A stretch of 64,000 nt of DNA, taken from NCBI RefSeq assembly GCF_003609605.1, contig NZ_MCHY01000008.1:124001-188000 (forward strand), written 5' to 3'. Positions 34,172-43,487 of this stretch are shown here, one piece after another (position 1 is the stretch's first letter; every line of letters starts with the position of its first letter). The DNA comes from Ammoniphilus oxalaticus (lineage in GTDB: Bacteria; Bacillota; Bacilli; Aneurinibacillales; RAOX-1). Below the pieces are notes generated by a model that saw only the letters and a program-made list of their open reading frames with translations, had not been told where the DNA came from and made no database searches. The translations under genes and the position numbers were made by a program.

Positions 34172-34981
34172 ATGAGCTTGGAATCAATCAGGCGACGACG
34201 GGAAGCGAGATTGCGTCGTTTGCGTGAAGAAATGAAACAGGAAACTTCTGCTTATGGAGAAGTTGATCCGAATACGGCAGTAAACTCTGAACAAAGCGCC
34301 ATCACCCGATCAACAAATGATGAATGGGACTTTTGGAGTGATGAGTACACGTGGGATGATGAGGATGAACATGGATCCGAAAAACCTCAATCTACCCATC
34401 TGCTCAAAACGATGATTTCCGTGTTTATTGTAAGTGTTTGCTATATTATCTACCATACGGATTCCCCTGTTTCAAATCAGGGCAAACAATTTATTGGTGA
34501 GGTGATGACTCGTGAATTTAACTTTCAAGGGGTTGTTGCGGAAGTAGAAAATAGATTCGGCATCAACCCAACGATACTCCCTACGATTCGACCGCAGTCG
34601 TTTTCAACACAAGCCGTCTGGACCCCGACGGCAAAACAAGCGGAACTGTTAACTCCGCTTAAAGGGGAAGTGACGTCAACGTTTGCGATCGATCGGACCG
34701 CGATTCAAATCGTAGCTGAAGACGAAACCGTGAAGGCGGTTGACGAAGGGGTTGTTTTGTTTGCGGGTCAAGAGGAAGAAGGAATCAATACAATTACGAT
34801 TCTTCATAAAAGCGGAACAAAGACGACCTATACAGGATTGAATGAAATTCGCGTCTCAGCCGAGGACTGGGTACAACCGGGCCAACCAATCGCGGACATG
34901 AAGCCGGGTTCTACCTTGCATTTTAGCATGCAAACAAAAGACGAATATATCGATCCAATGAGTGTGATTACGTTTGAGTAG
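34172..34981 (+). CDS. spoIVFA: Stage IV sporulation protein SpoIVFA-like (M23/LytM fold)
   Basis: Partner and regulator of the SpoIVFB protease in the outer forespore membrane. The 269-aa protein has a basic Arg-rich N-terminus, an acidic stretch, one membrane helix (~70-88) and an external LytM-like domain (~170-265) with the TSTF..., EGVVLFAG and STLHFSMQ segments. The catalytic zinc residues of active M23 peptidases are not all present, as is usual for SpoIVFA. Order minD-spoIVFA-spoIVFB is that of B. subtilis. It overlaps spoIVFB by 8 bp. Confidence 0.9.
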   Translation: MSLESIRRRREARLRRLREEMKQETSAYGEVDPNTAVNSEQSAITRSTNDEWDFWSDEYTWDDEDEHGSEKPQSTHLLKTMISVFIVSVCYIIYHTDSPVSNQGKQFIGEVMTREFNFQGVVAEVENRFGINPTILPTIRPQSFSTQAVWTPTAKQAELLTPLKGEVTSTFAIDRTAIQIVAEDETVKAVDEGVVLFAGQEEEGINTITILHKSGTKTTYTGLNEIRVSAEDWVQPGQPIADMKPGSTLHFSMQTKDEYIDPMSVITFE

Positions 34982-35837
34982 ATTTCAGATTGCAGGCATT
35001 CGCTTAAAAATTCACCCTTTCTTTTGGTTGATTGCGATCGCTGCCGCTGCGACGGGGCAATTTATGGCCTTGATCACCTTATTTGCGATCGTGATTATGC
35101 ATGAACTCGGTCACGTTTTCGCTGCGTTAGCCGTTGGTTGGCGTGTAACAAGCATTGAATTGCTTCCGTTTGGCGGTGTGGCAAAAGTAGATGAAGGGGG
35201 TTCAACGAAAGCAGCGGATGAAGTGATTGTTGCTTTGGCTGGTCCGTTTGTCAATGTCGTCATGATCGTGATTGGATATGGATTTTGGCGCTTTGGAATT
35301 TGGGGAGATGCGTGGAGTGAATTTTTTCTGACGGGCAATGCGCTGATCGCTGGGTTTAATCTTTTGCCGATCTGGCCGTTGGATGGGGGAAAAGTGTTGC
35401 AAGCGATGCTGAGCAAATTTATTTCCTTTTACTATGCCGCTCAATATTCACTTTATTGGTCTAGCTCCTGTTTAGTTGTCTTAATCGCGGTTTCTTTTTT
35501 ATTTTCCTTTCAGTGGAATTTGATTATTATTTGCGTCTATCTTCTTTTTGAAAATAGGATGGCTTGGAAACAAGGTCAATATCAATTTATCCGATTTTTA
35601 TTGATGAAGCGAGATTTGCAAAAAAAGGATACGCTTCCGATTGTCACGCGGACGATAACGCCAGACACTTCCCTTAGCGGGGCCGTAAAATTATTGAAAA
35701 AAGAAGCTTTTCATCGCTTTTATGTGAACGATTTACGCTCCAACCGAATTGCGGTATTGTGTGAAGATCGCATCCTCTCGTTCTTTTTTGAGAAGAATCC
35801 GAATAAAACTATTTCAGAAATCATTACAGTTGGGTAA
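34974..35837 (+). CDS. spoIVFB: Intramembrane metalloprotease SpoIVFB (pro-sigma-K processing)
   Basis: Site-2-type protease that releases mature sigma-K in the mother cell. The 287-aa protein has H43-E44-L-G-H47 in a membrane helix and the third zinc ligand D137 in LPIWPLDGG, the same numbering as in B. subtilis. There are about six membrane segments and then a C-terminal CBS-like domain. Start is TTG at 34974, inside the end of spoIVFA, which indicates coupled translation. Confidence 0.94.
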   Translation: MSRFQIAGIRLKIHPFFWLIAIAAAATGQFMALITLFAIVIMHELGHVFAALAVGWRVTSIELLPFGGVAKVDEGGSTKAADEVIVALAGPFVNVVMIVIGYGFWRFGIWGDAWSEFFLTGNALIAGFNLLPIWPLDGGKVLQAMLSKFISFYYAAQYSLYWSSSCLVVLIAVSFLFSFQWNLIIICVYLLFENRMAWKQGQYQFIRFLLMKRDLQKKDTLPIVTRTITPDTSLSGAVKLLKKEAFHRFYVNDLRSNRIAVLCEDRILSFFFEKNPNKTISEIITVG

Positions 35838-35874
35838 ACTAAAGGTAAAGTGAAGGTAAAAGAGGGAGTGCATT

Positions 35875-37368
35875 TTGAAACGGATTATTGCGAATTGCGC
35901 CTACATAGAAACACGGGTAGCGGTGATGGAAAATAACCATTTGGTCGATTTGTTCATTGAACGATCGGCGCGACAAGGGTCTGCTGGAAAGATCTATAAG
36001 GCGCGGGTAATCGATGTGTTGCCCGGGATGCAAGCGGCTTTTGTTGATATTGGGCAAGAAAAAAATGGCTATCTGCATGTGAATGATTGTCTCGCCGCGG
36101 AACAAAAAAAAGATGGTAAAGCGCCAAGCATTCGAGAAGTCGTCAGGCAAGGACAAGAATTACTCGTTCAAGTGACGAAAGAAGCGCTGGGAAGCAAGGG
36201 AGCTAAAATGACGGCCCAGCTTAGTTTTCCAGGTCGCTTTCTCGTTTATATGCCGACTGATCCATACATTGGCGTCTCCGCAAAAATTAAGAACGAACAC
36301 GCGCGTGACGGTCTGCGAGAGCTATTAAGCGCGCTTTGTGAGGGGACCGAAGGGGTTATTGCGCGGACTGTTGCTGAAGAAGCCAGTGAAGAGGAGATCC
36401 GCGCCGATTTTATTTTTCTAAAAAAATTATGGGAACGAACGCAAGTAAAGGCGAAGGCGGTGAAGTCGCCAGAGATTGTTCATCGGGATGTAGAGTTAGT
36501 GACACGGATTGCGCGTGATATTCTAACGGATGAGATTGAAGAGTTCTGGATTGATGACGCGCGACAATATAGGAACCTTCTTGAACAATTAGGCGATGTG
36601 ATTCCAACAATCAATCAGAAACTAAAATTATATCAAGGCGCAACAGCGATTTTTGATCACTTTGAAGTGGAAAATGAATTGGAAAAAGTATTGCTCAAAA
36701 AAGTGTGGTTAAAAAGCGGCGGTTATTTAGTGATTGATCAAACAGAGGCATTCACAGCGATTGATATCAATACGGGAAAGTTTGTAGGTCGCGTCAATTT
36801 AGCGGAGACCGTCTTTCAAACAAACCGCGAGGCGATCGATGAAATTTTCCGACAATTGAGGGTTCGAGATATTGGAGGAATTATCCTCGTAGATTTTATC
36901 GATATGCGCAACGAACAACATCGCTCTCGTATTTTACAAGAGATGAAGGAGCGGGCCAAACAGGAACGGACGCGGATTCATGTGTATGGGTTTACACAGC
37001 TCGGATTGCTTGAAATGACGAGGAAAAAAGTGAGGCAAACGGTCGATGAAATTGTAATGAAAACGTGTTCGGCATGTGAAGGTACGGGAAAAACGCGCTC
37101 TGAAATGACGATCGCCGCAAAATTAGAGCGAGAAATTAAAGAGTATGTCTCGGGTATGGGTGTGGAGGCTCTCTTAATTGAAGTGAACCCAAGCTTAATT
37201 GCGTTTTTTGAGGATAGAAATTTCAAGGTAAAGGAAATGGAGCAGCGAACGGGGGCAAAACTAATTTTGAAAACGAACCTGCAACAATCTGAACAGGATT
37301 ATCGGATCTTGTTTACGGGAAGTTTCTCAGATGCCCAAAAGCGGGCCGCGTCGATTCAAGCTGAATAG
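35875..37368 (+). CDS. rng: Ribonuclease G/E family endoribonuclease
   Basis: Single-strand endoribonuclease for rRNA or mRNA processing. The 497-aa protein has N-terminal RIIANCAYIETRVAV, an S1 domain with KARVIDVLPGMQAAFVDIG, the catalytic DNase-I-like region (AIDINTGKFVGR, GGIILVDFIDM) and a CSAC zinc-link. TTG start at 35875 is 6 nt after AGAGGGAG. B. subtilis lacks RNase E/G, so this gene helps to exclude Bacillus sensu stricto. Confidence 0.94.
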   Translation: MKRIIANCAYIETRVAVMENNHLVDLFIERSARQGSAGKIYKARVIDVLPGMQAAFVDIGQEKNGYLHVNDCLAAEQKKDGKAPSIREVVRQGQELLVQVTKEALGSKGAKMTAQLSFPGRFLVYMPTDPYIGVSAKIKNEHARDGLRELLSALCEGTEGVIARTVAEEASEEEIRADFIFLKKLWERTQVKAKAVKSPEIVHRDVELVTRIARDILTDEIEEFWIDDARQYRNLLEQLGDVIPTINQKLKLYQGATAIFDHFEVENELEKVLLKKVWLKSGGYLVIDQTEAFTAIDINTGKFVGRVNLAETVFQTNREAIDEIFRQLRVRDIGGIILVDFIDMRNEQHRSRILQEMKERAKQERTRIHVYGFTQLGLLEMTRKKVRQTVDEIVMKTCSACEGTGKTRSEMTIAAKLEREIKEYVSGMGVEALLIEVNPSLIAFFEDRNFKVKEMEQRTGAKLILKTNLQQSEQDYRILFTGSFSDAQKRAASIQAE

Positions 37369-37394
37369 CATCGAGTAGATGGGAATGTGTGGAC

Positions 37395-37422
37395 TTGACA
37401 CGGAGCTTGTTAGTATGATAAT
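37395..37422 (+). promoter_or_regulatory. SigA promoter of the rplU-prp-rpmA operon
   Basis: Consensus TTGACA (37395-37400) and GATAAT (37417-37422), preceded by TAT, are separated by 16 bp. This is a strong promoter typical of ribosomal-protein operons. Confidence 0.8.
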
Positions 37423-37428
37423 CTTTCT

Positions 37429-37554
37429 TTTGTTGATATCATGTTTGACTCTCTGTCATACATGCTACAACCGCGCAGCTCAGGTAATCATAAGTCGATT
37501 TATTTCGCGCCTGTGTTTGGCGAGTCTGAGTATATGAATAGGGAGGTGCAGTGA
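37429..37554 (+). promoter_or_regulatory. Probable L21 leader (autoregulatory 5' UTR of rplU)
   Basis: An untranslated leader of about 125 nt precedes rplU, as in other Bacillota where an L21 leader RNA is known. CGCGCC near 37506 and GGCGAG near 37519 suggest a hairpin. Structure was judged by eye only. Confidence 0.45.
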
Positions 37555-37866
37555 ATGTACGCAATTATCGAAACTGGCGGAAAGCAATATAAAGTTGAGC
37601 AAGGCGCTGAACTATATATTGAGAAGCTTCCTCAAACTGAGGGAGATACAGTAACTTTTGATCGTGTGTTAATGGTTAACAAGGACGGTAACGTATCAGT
37701 AGGAAGTCCTACTGTAGATGGCGCGTCTGTAACAGCTAAGGTTGAAAAGCACGGTCGCGGGACTAAGATTGTCGTTTATAAATATAAGCGCAGAAAGAAC
37801 TACCACAAAAAGCAAGGTCATCGTCAACCATTCACTAAGGTTGTCATCGAAGCGATCAACGCTTAA
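37555..37866 (+). CDS. rplU: 50S ribosomal protein L21
   Basis: The 103-aa protein begins [17 protein letters not shown], the L21 signature, and ends in a basic RNA-binding stretch ([17 protein letters not shown]). A GGGAGGTG ribosome site precedes the ATG. First gene of the conserved L21-Prp-L27 operon. Confidence 0.99.
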   Translation: MYAIIETGGKQYKVEQGAELYIEKLPQTEGDTVTFDRVLMVNKDGNVSVGSPTVDGASVTAKVEKHGRGTKIVVYKYKRRKNYHKKQGHRQPFTKVVIEAINA

Positions 37867-37871
37867 ATGAA

Positions 37872-38228
37872 ATGATTAAAGCGCAAGTGCGGCGTACCGA
37901 TGCGGGGGACGTTGAATCATTCACGATTGTAGGACATGCTGGGTATGCGGAGCGGGGACAAGACATTGTCTGCGCTGCTGTATCTGGCATTTCATTTGGG
38001 GCGATTAACGCCATTCACAGTTTGCTTGATGTTGAGCTTGGTGTGGAACAAGGCAAGGATGGCTATCTTAGATGTTTGGTGCCGCATTTTGAAGATGTGG
38101 AAACCCATCAAAGGGTTCAGCTATTACTTGATGGAATGATCGCCTCCCTGCAGTCGGTAGCTTTTGAATATGGACAATTTGTCAGTATTAATGATCAGAA
38201 TAATACCAGGAGGTGGACCTCATGTTAA
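37872..38228 (+). CDS. prp: Ribosomal-processing cysteine protease Prp
   Basis: Removes the N-terminal extension of ribosomal protein L27. The 118-aa protein has the catalytic pair H22 ([12 protein letters not shown]) and C34 ([10 protein letters not shown]). It starts 5 bp after rplU with no obvious Shine-Dalgarno sequence, so it probably depends on coupling to rplU. Its last 7 bp overlap rpmA. The L27 made by the next gene carries the extension that this protease cuts. Confidence 0.95.
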   Translation: MIKAQVRRTDAGDVESFTIVGHAGYAERGQDIVCAAVSGISFGAINAIHSLLDVELGVEQGKDGYLRCLVPHFEDVETHQRVQLLLDGMIASLQSVAFEYGQFVSINDQNNTRRWTSC

Positions 38229-38512
38229 AAATGAATCTTCAATTCTTTGCATCTAAAAAAGGAGTAGGTTCTACTAGAAACGGACGTGACAGTATTGCAA
38301 AGCGTCTTGGCGTTAAACGCGGAGACGGACAATTTGTAACGGCTGGTAACATCCTTGTGCGTCAACGCGGCACAAAAATTTATCCTGGACTTAACGTTGG
38401 AAGAGGAGCGGATGACACGTTATTCGCGCTTTCTGATGGCGTTGTTCGCTTTAAGCGTTTGGGTCGCGACCGTAAGCAAGTTGTGATCGAAACAGTTGCG
38501 CAAGAAGCGTAA
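38222..38512 (+). CDS. rpmA: 50S ribosomal protein L27 with cleavable N-terminal extension
   Basis: The 96-aa protein starts [21 protein letters not shown]. The segment [10 protein letters not shown] is the Bacillota-type prosequence removed by Prp before the mature SKKG... N-terminus, which reaches the peptidyl-transferase centre. ATG 38222 has AGGAGGTGG 7 nt upstream. Confidence 0.98.
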   Translation: MLKMNLQFFASKKGVGSTRNGRDSIAKRLGVKRGDGQFVTAGNILVRQRGTKIYPGLNVGRGADDTLFALSDGVVRFKRLGRDRKQVVIETVAQEA

Positions 38513-38526
38513 AAATCTAGTAAAAG

Positions 38527-38553
38527 AAACCCGACTGATGTCGGGTTTTTTGT
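38527..38553 (+). terminator. Intrinsic terminator after rpmA
   Basis: AAACCCGAC (38527-38535) pairs with GTCGGGTTT (38540-38548), with a 4-nt loop and a run of T. Confidence 0.95.
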
Positions 38554-38627
38554 GTTATACTAGTGAAGCATCCACGTTCTTCCAATCTTTCCACATTTGA
38601 AAAGATAGATACGTTGGAAAAGCTGGA

Positions 38628-38652
38628 GAGAGATACGTAATTTGTATCTCCG
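38628..38652 (+). other. Hairpin in the spo0B leader
   Basis: GAGATAC pairs with GTATCTC across a short A/T loop, ending about 8 nt before the AAGGAGG ribosome site of spo0B. A TATACT hexamer at 38556-38561 may be the -10 box of the spo0B promoter, but no convincing -35 was seen. Confidence 0.4.
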
Positions 38653-38673
38653 TGTAAGGAGGAAGCTTTAATT

Positions 38674-39291
38674 TTGGAAAGTAAACGGTCTATAGATAAT
38701 TCAATCCAGGAAGAACAACAGAAATTTTTGACAACGCTAAGTCTTTTAAGGCATGATTTATTGAATCATTTTCAAGTAGTGCTCGGTTATTTAAAGCTGC
38801 AGCGGTATGATTTGTGCGAAGAATATATCATGCGCGTGACAGAAAACGCCAACAATGATAGTCGAATTTCATCTTTGGGAATCAGCCCGCTGGTGGCGTA
38901 CTTGTTAACATACAATGCCCTGCATCCCGAATTAAAATTAGAAGTAGAGGTACCCGAAATTGTAAATTTAGCCCGCCTTCCAGAAGAAAATCAACAGCAG
39001 ATCTCACAGCTTGTGATTGGGGTCGTTGAGAGTTACCAACAGCACGGCCTTTTCAATCAGGGACAACCGAATACCTTGGTTGTCGTTATCAAGTCGTTGG
39101 ATCAAAAGTTGTATATCTCAGCAGAATATGAAGGTTTCTTGAATGAACAGGCTTGTTTGCAAAGTTTGCGCTCTTTGGCGCAACAATTGGGGGATGAAGA
39201 AGGGCTATTTGTGGAAGGATTACATAATAAGCGCGAATCGATTATGGAGTTTTATGTACCTCTATCCATAGAAGCAGAGGTGAAAGGATAA
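38674..39291 (+). CDS. spo0B: Sporulation initiation phosphotransferase Spo0B
   Basis: Passes phosphate from Spo0F to Spo0A in the sporulation phosphorelay. The 205-aa protein has the phosphoacceptor helix LLRHDLLNHFQVVLGYL (His27) and a C-terminal degenerate GHKL-like domain. TTG start at 38674, with AAGGAGGAAGC upstream. obg begins at the next base after its stop, as in B. subtilis. Confidence 0.93.
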   Translation: MESKRSIDNSIQEEQQKFLTTLSLLRHDLLNHFQVVLGYLKLQRYDLCEEYIMRVTENANNDSRISSLGISPLVAYLLTYNALHPELKLEVEVPEIVNLARLPEENQQQISQLVIGVVESYQQHGLFNQGQPNTLVVVIKSLDQKLYISAEYEGFLNEQACLQSLRSLAQQLGDEEGLFVEGLHNKRESIMEFYVPLSIEAEVKG

Positions 39292-40578
39292 ATGTTTGTT
39301 GATACAGCAAGAATCTATGTCAAAGGCGGGGACGGCGGGAATGGCATGGTTGCTTTCCGTCGCGAAGCGCATGTGCCGCAAGGAGGTCCCGCAGGCGGGG
39401 ACGGTGGACGCGGCGCAGATGTTGTGTTTGTGGTCGATGAAGGGTTGCGAACACTTGTCGATTTCAGGTATCAGCGCCATTTCAAAGCGCCCAAAGGGGA
39501 AAACGGTCGCAGTAAAAGTCAACATGGGGCAGGCGCTGAGGATATGGTCGTAAGAGTTCCGCCCGGCACAGCCATTTATGACGACGATACAGGGGATTTG
39601 ATAGGCGATCTGGTTTCTCATGGGCAACGTCTCGTTGTCGCCAAAGGCGGACGCGGCGGAAGAGGAAATATCCGTTTTGCGAACCCAGTCAACCCGGCGC
39701 CCGAAATTTCCGAAAATGGCGAGCCAGGTGAAGAAAGAAATATTCGTCTCGACCTTAAAGTGTTGGCTGATATTGGTCTTGTTGGTTATCCGAGTGTTGG
39801 AAAATCAACGCTTCTTTCCGTTGTGTCCGCGGCGAGACCGAAGATCGGCAATTATCATTTTACAACGTTAACGCCTAATTTAGGCGTTGTTGATGTAGGG
39901 GATGGACGGAGTTTTGTAATGGCTGATTTACCTGGATTGATAGAAGGGGCGCATGAAGGAATTGGGTTGGGTCACCAATTTTTGCGTCACGTAGAGCGAA
40001 CGCGCGTCATTATCCACGTGCTCGATATGGCTGGAAGCGAAGGCCGCGATCCAATCGAAGATTACCAACAGATCAATCAGGAGTTAACACTTTATAATCA
40101 AAAGCTAGAGGAACGTAAACAAATTGTTGCCGCAAATAAAATGGATCTCCCAGAAGCGGAAGAGAACTTAATCGCATTCCGTAAATTTGTTGGAGAAGAA
40201 GTTCCGATTTATCCTGTTTCCGCGGCTACACAACAGGGAATTCAACAACTGTTATACGCAGCAGCTGACTTACTGGAAACGATTCCTGTCGCCCCACTCG
40301 TTGAGGAATTGGAGCAAGAGTCCGCGGAACGAGTTGTTTATAAGGCGGAAAAAGAACCTGATAAATTTGAAATCCGCAGGGAAAATGAATTGTATGTGGT
40401 CGAAGGGGTTCATATCGAGCGCATGATGAAAATGACTAATTTAAATTCTCATGACTCTGTGCAACGATTTACGCGAACGATGCGCAATATGGGCGTTGAC
40501 CGACGATTGCGTGAACTTGGGGCCGAAAACGGCGATATCGTGCGAATTGGAGAATTTGAATTTGAATTTGTGGAATAG
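39292..40578 (+). CDS. obg: Essential GTPase Obg
   Basis: Ribosome-associated GTPase involved in 50S assembly, the stress response and sporulation. The 428-aa protein has an N-terminal Gly-rich Obg fold (~1-158), the G domain with GYPSVGKS at 165-172, [12 protein letters not shown] and NKMD, and a C-terminal OCT domain. Confidence 0.97.
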   Translation: MFVDTARIYVKGGDGGNGMVAFRREAHVPQGGPAGGDGGRGADVVFVVDEGLRTLVDFRYQRHFKAPKGENGRSKSQHGAGAEDMVVRVPPGTAIYDDDTGDLIGDLVSHGQRLVVAKGGRGGRGNIRFANPVNPAPEISENGEPGEERNIRLDLKVLADIGLVGYPSVGKSTLLSVVSAARPKIGNYHFTTLTPNLGVVDVGDGRSFVMADLPGLIEGAHEGIGLGHQFLRHVERTRVIIHVLDMAGSEGRDPIEDYQQINQELTLYNQKLEERKQIVAANKMDLPEAEENLIAFRKFVGEEVPIYPVSAATQQGIQQLLYAAADLLETIPVAPLVEELEQESAERVVYKAEKEPDKFEIRRENELYVVEGVHIERMMKMTNLNSHDSVQRFTRTMRNMGVDRRLRELGAENGDIVRIGEFEFEFVE

Positions 40579-40581
40579 GCT

Positions 40582-40623
40582 AAAAGTCGATTGAGGGAAG
40601 GAAAGAGCCTCATCGACTTTTTT
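40582..40623 (+). terminator. Intrinsic terminator after obg
   Basis: AAAAGTCGA..GAGG pairs with CCTC..TCGACTTTT over a 10-12-nt loop, with TTTTTTC following. Confidence 0.85.
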
Positions 40624-40698
40624 CTATTGTCAAAGAGGATATAATGCACTATAATGTCCACTATACGAAAACAAATGTTTTCTGCTGGAGGACTTAGG

Positions 40699-41142
40699 AT
40701 GAAACGCGAGGAGAAATATTACTTAGTCCGTGATGAAATATTGCCAGAAGCGATTTTAAAAACAGTCGACGCTAAAAAGCTGCTTGATTCTGGGGAAGCC
40801 TTGACCGTGAATGAGGCGGTAGAGAAAGTCGGCTTGAGCAGAAGCGCTTATTACAAATACAAAGATGGCGTTTTTTTATTCAATGCGATGTCGCGGGAAG
40901 TGATCGTTACGATTGCGGCAACATTAGAGCATCGATCGGGAGTTCTTTCTAAATTTCTAAGTTTTGTGGCTCGCCAGGGCGGAAATGTGTTAACAATCAA
41001 TCAAACAATCCCTGTCCAAGGGATGGCCCATGTTTCTATGTCAATCGATACAGCTTTTATGAATCTTACGACAGCCGAATTTATCGAAAAACTTGGAAAT
41101 TTAGATGGTGTGACGAAAGCAGTGATTGTTGGAAGAGGTTAA
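40699..41142 (+). CDS. pheB: ACT-domain protein PheB
   Basis: The 147-aa protein has an N-terminal helical part with LSRSAYYKYKDGVF and a C-terminal ACT domain (ATLEHRSGVLSKFLSFVARQGGNVLTINQ) expected to bind an amino acid. It matches B. subtilis PheB, encoded between obg and pheA there. ATG 40699 lies after GGAGGA; the in-frame upstream extension is discarded. Its exact biochemical role is unknown. Confidence 0.9.
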   Translation: MKREEKYYLVRDEILPEAILKTVDAKKLLDSGEALTVNEAVEKVGLSRSAYYKYKDGVFLFNAMSREVIVTIAATLEHRSGVLSKFLSFVARQGGNVLTINQTIPVQGMAHVSMSIDTAFMNLTTAEFIEKLGNLDGVTKAVIVGRG

Positions 41143-41175
41143 CAAGGATTTTAATTAGGTAAAGGGGAATGCATC

Positions 41176-42480
41176 ATGGAAAAAAAACAAGTAAAAGTTG
41201 GATTATTAGGACTCGGTACAGTAGGTACAGGGGTTGCGCGTATTTTGGAAATGCATCAGGACGATCTTCTTAAACAGACTTCAGTAGAAATTAAAATAGC
41301 GAAAGTGCTTGTGAGTGATTTACAGAAAAAGAGAAGCATCGAACTTGACGCGGACTTATTTACGTTATCTGCCGCAGATATTATCGAAGATCCAGAAATC
41401 GACATTGTGATTGAATTAATTGGCGGAATTGAACCGACGAAACAATATATTTTGGATGCGTTAGATCGCGGTAAACATGTCATCACAGCAAATAAGGATT
41501 TGATGGCGTTGCATGGTACCGAAATTTTAGCGAAAGCGGCTGAAAAAGGATGCGATGTTTACTATGAGGCGAGTGTAGCTGGTGGAATTCCAATTTTAAG
41601 AGCGTTAGTCGATGGCTTTTCCTCCGATCGTATTCATAAAATGATTGGAATCGTCAATGGAACGACGAATTACATATTGACGAAGATGAGCCAGGAAGGC
41701 GCTCAATACGAAGACGTGTTAAAAGAAGCGCAAGAGCTAGGCTACGCGGAAGCGGATCCGACAGCGGATGTCGAAGGATTTGACGCGGCTCGAAAAATGG
41801 CGATCTTAAGCAACCTAGGATTTAAAGTTGATTTTGATTTAAATCATGTCGATGTGCGCGGCATGTCGAACGTAACGGCTGAAGACATCGCTTACGGCAA
41901 AAAGTTAGGATACGTCATCAAGCTACTCGGGATCGCGCAGCGAGATGAAGGCTGTATTGAAGTAAGTGTGCAGCCAACGATGATACATCGCAAACATCCG
42001 TTGGCTTCTGTTAACGGAGTGTTTAATGCTGTTTATGTGTATGGCGCAGCGGTAGGCGAAACGATGTTTTACGGCCCTGGAGCGGGTGAATTGCCGACAG
42101 CGACGGCGGTAACATCTGACTTAGTCACTGTTGTTAAAAACATGAAGCTCGGTATCAGCGGTAAAAGCGTGGTCGCCCCTTATCGTGAAACGATCTTAAA
42201 GACGCCCGAGCAGATCGAATCGAAATTTTTCCTGCGCTTGTTAGTGTCCGATCAACCAGGCGTGTTGGCGGAAATTACGACAAGATTAGCGAGTTATGAT
42301 ATTAGCATTGAACAGATTATTCAGCAACCAAACCGCGATCATGCGGAAGCCGAGATTATTTTAATCACACACATGGCATCCAAAAAAGGCATGGATCAAA
42401 TTTTAACGGAGCTGACAACGATTGAAGCTGTTAAAGAAATCAAAAGTTACTACCGCGTAGAGGGTCTAGAGGATAAATAA
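41176..42480 (+). CDS. hom: Homoserine dehydrogenase
   Basis: NAD(P)-dependent reduction of aspartate semialdehyde to homoserine, a branch point to threonine and methionine. The 434-aa protein has the Rossmann motif GLLGLGTVGTGVARIL, VIELIGGIEPTKQYI, the catalytic GYAEADPTADVEGFDAARK and a C-terminal ACT domain for feedback regulation. thrB follows, while thrC is not in this cluster, unlike the B. subtilis hom-thrC-thrB order. Confidence 0.96.
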   Translation: MEKKQVKVGLLGLGTVGTGVARILEMHQDDLLKQTSVEIKIAKVLVSDLQKKRSIELDADLFTLSAADIIEDPEIDIVIELIGGIEPTKQYILDALDRGKHVITANKDLMALHGTEILAKAAEKGCDVYYEASVAGGIPILRALVDGFSSDRIHKMIGIVNGTTNYILTKMSQEGAQYEDVLKEAQELGYAEADPTADVEGFDAARKMAILSNLGFKVDFDLNHVDVRGMSNVTAEDIAYGKKLGYVIKLLGIAQRDEGCIEVSVQPTMIHRKHPLASVNGVFNAVYVYGAAVGETMFYGPGAGELPTATAVTSDLVTVVKNMKLGISGKSVVAPYRETILKTPEQIESKFFLRLLVSDQPGVLAEITTRLASYDISIEQIIQQPNRDHAEAEIILITHMASKKGMDQILTELTTIEAVKEIKSYYRVEGLEDK

Positions 42481-42529
42481 TGGCTAGTCGAATGCGAACA
42501 AGAGGCGCGGGGATGAAAGAGGTACAGTC

Positions 42530-43456
42530 ATGAGAAATACAGTTCAAGTTACAGTGCCGGCCAGTACAGCTAATCTAGGACCGGGCTTTGATACGATAGG
42601 AATGGCATTTCAGTTATATACGACGATCCGAATGACTGTTTCGGATCGTCCTGAGGTCATTATGCATGGTGATCAATTACATGAATTGCCGACAGACCAA
42701 ACGAATCTTGTTTACCAAATGGCAGAACTCATTTTTAACAAAATTACTCGAGAGCTTCCGCCGTTGCGTATCGAAATGAAAAGCGATATTCCTTTAACGC
42801 GCGGTTTGGGCAGCAGCGCCACCGCGATCGTCGGCGGATTAGTCGCGGCAAACTTTCTTGCGGGCGAACCGCTTTCTAAAGAAGAGATCTTGTCAATTGC
42901 CGCCGAGCTGGAAGGGCACCCGGATAATGTTGGAGCCGCTTTGTTCGGCGGAATTGTTGTCGCCGTCATGGAAGAAGAGCGAGTTCCGTATTTGAAAATT
43001 AGCCCAGATCCTCAATTAAAAGCTTTAGCCGTTATTCCTGATTTTCAGCTTTCAACAGAGAAGGCGCGCAATGTGTTGCCGCAACAATATTCCAAACAAG
43101 ATACCGTATTTTCGGTGGGGCGCGCTAGTTTGCTAGCGGCTGGCTTAGCGAGTGGTCAGTATCATGTGTTAGCTTCGGCAATGCAAGATAAGTTGCACCA
43201 ACCTTATCGGATGAGTCTTGTGCCTGGTATGGAAGAACTATTGCAAGGTGTGTATGAGTATGGCGCTTTGGGAGCCGCATTGAGCGGAGCCGGTCCGACC
43301 GTGATTGCCTTGCTGCATGGTGAGGACGACGAACTTGGAAAATTTATGCAAGAAACATTGCTGAAGCACGAGATCCAATCGAAAGTATTGCGTCTATTGC
43401 CTGACCGTCTAGGCGCCAGGGTTGAAGTTGTTGACACCCCTTTTGAGACCGAGTAG
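42530..43456 (+). CDS. thrB: Homoserine kinase
   Basis: GHMP kinase that phosphorylates homoserine for threonine synthesis. The 308-aa protein has VPASTANLGPGFDTIGMA, the phosphate-binding loop PLTRGLGSSATAIVGG and the C-terminal ALSGAGPTVIAL. Confidence 0.96.
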   Translation: MRNTVQVTVPASTANLGPGFDTIGMAFQLYTTIRMTVSDRPEVIMHGDQLHELPTDQTNLVYQMAELIFNKITRELPPLRIEMKSDIPLTRGLGSSATAIVGGLVAANFLAGEPLSKEEILSIAAELEGHPDNVGAALFGGIVVAVMEEERVPYLKISPDPQLKALAVIPDFQLSTEKARNVLPQQYSKQDTVFSVGRASLLAAGLASGQYHVLASAMQDKLHQPYRMSLVPGMEELLQGVYEYGALGAALSGAGPTVIALLHGEDDELGKFMQETLLKHEIQSKVLRLLPDRLGARVEVVDTPFETE

Positions 43457-43487
43457 AGTGGAAAGAAAAGATTGGAGAATGAGCAAG

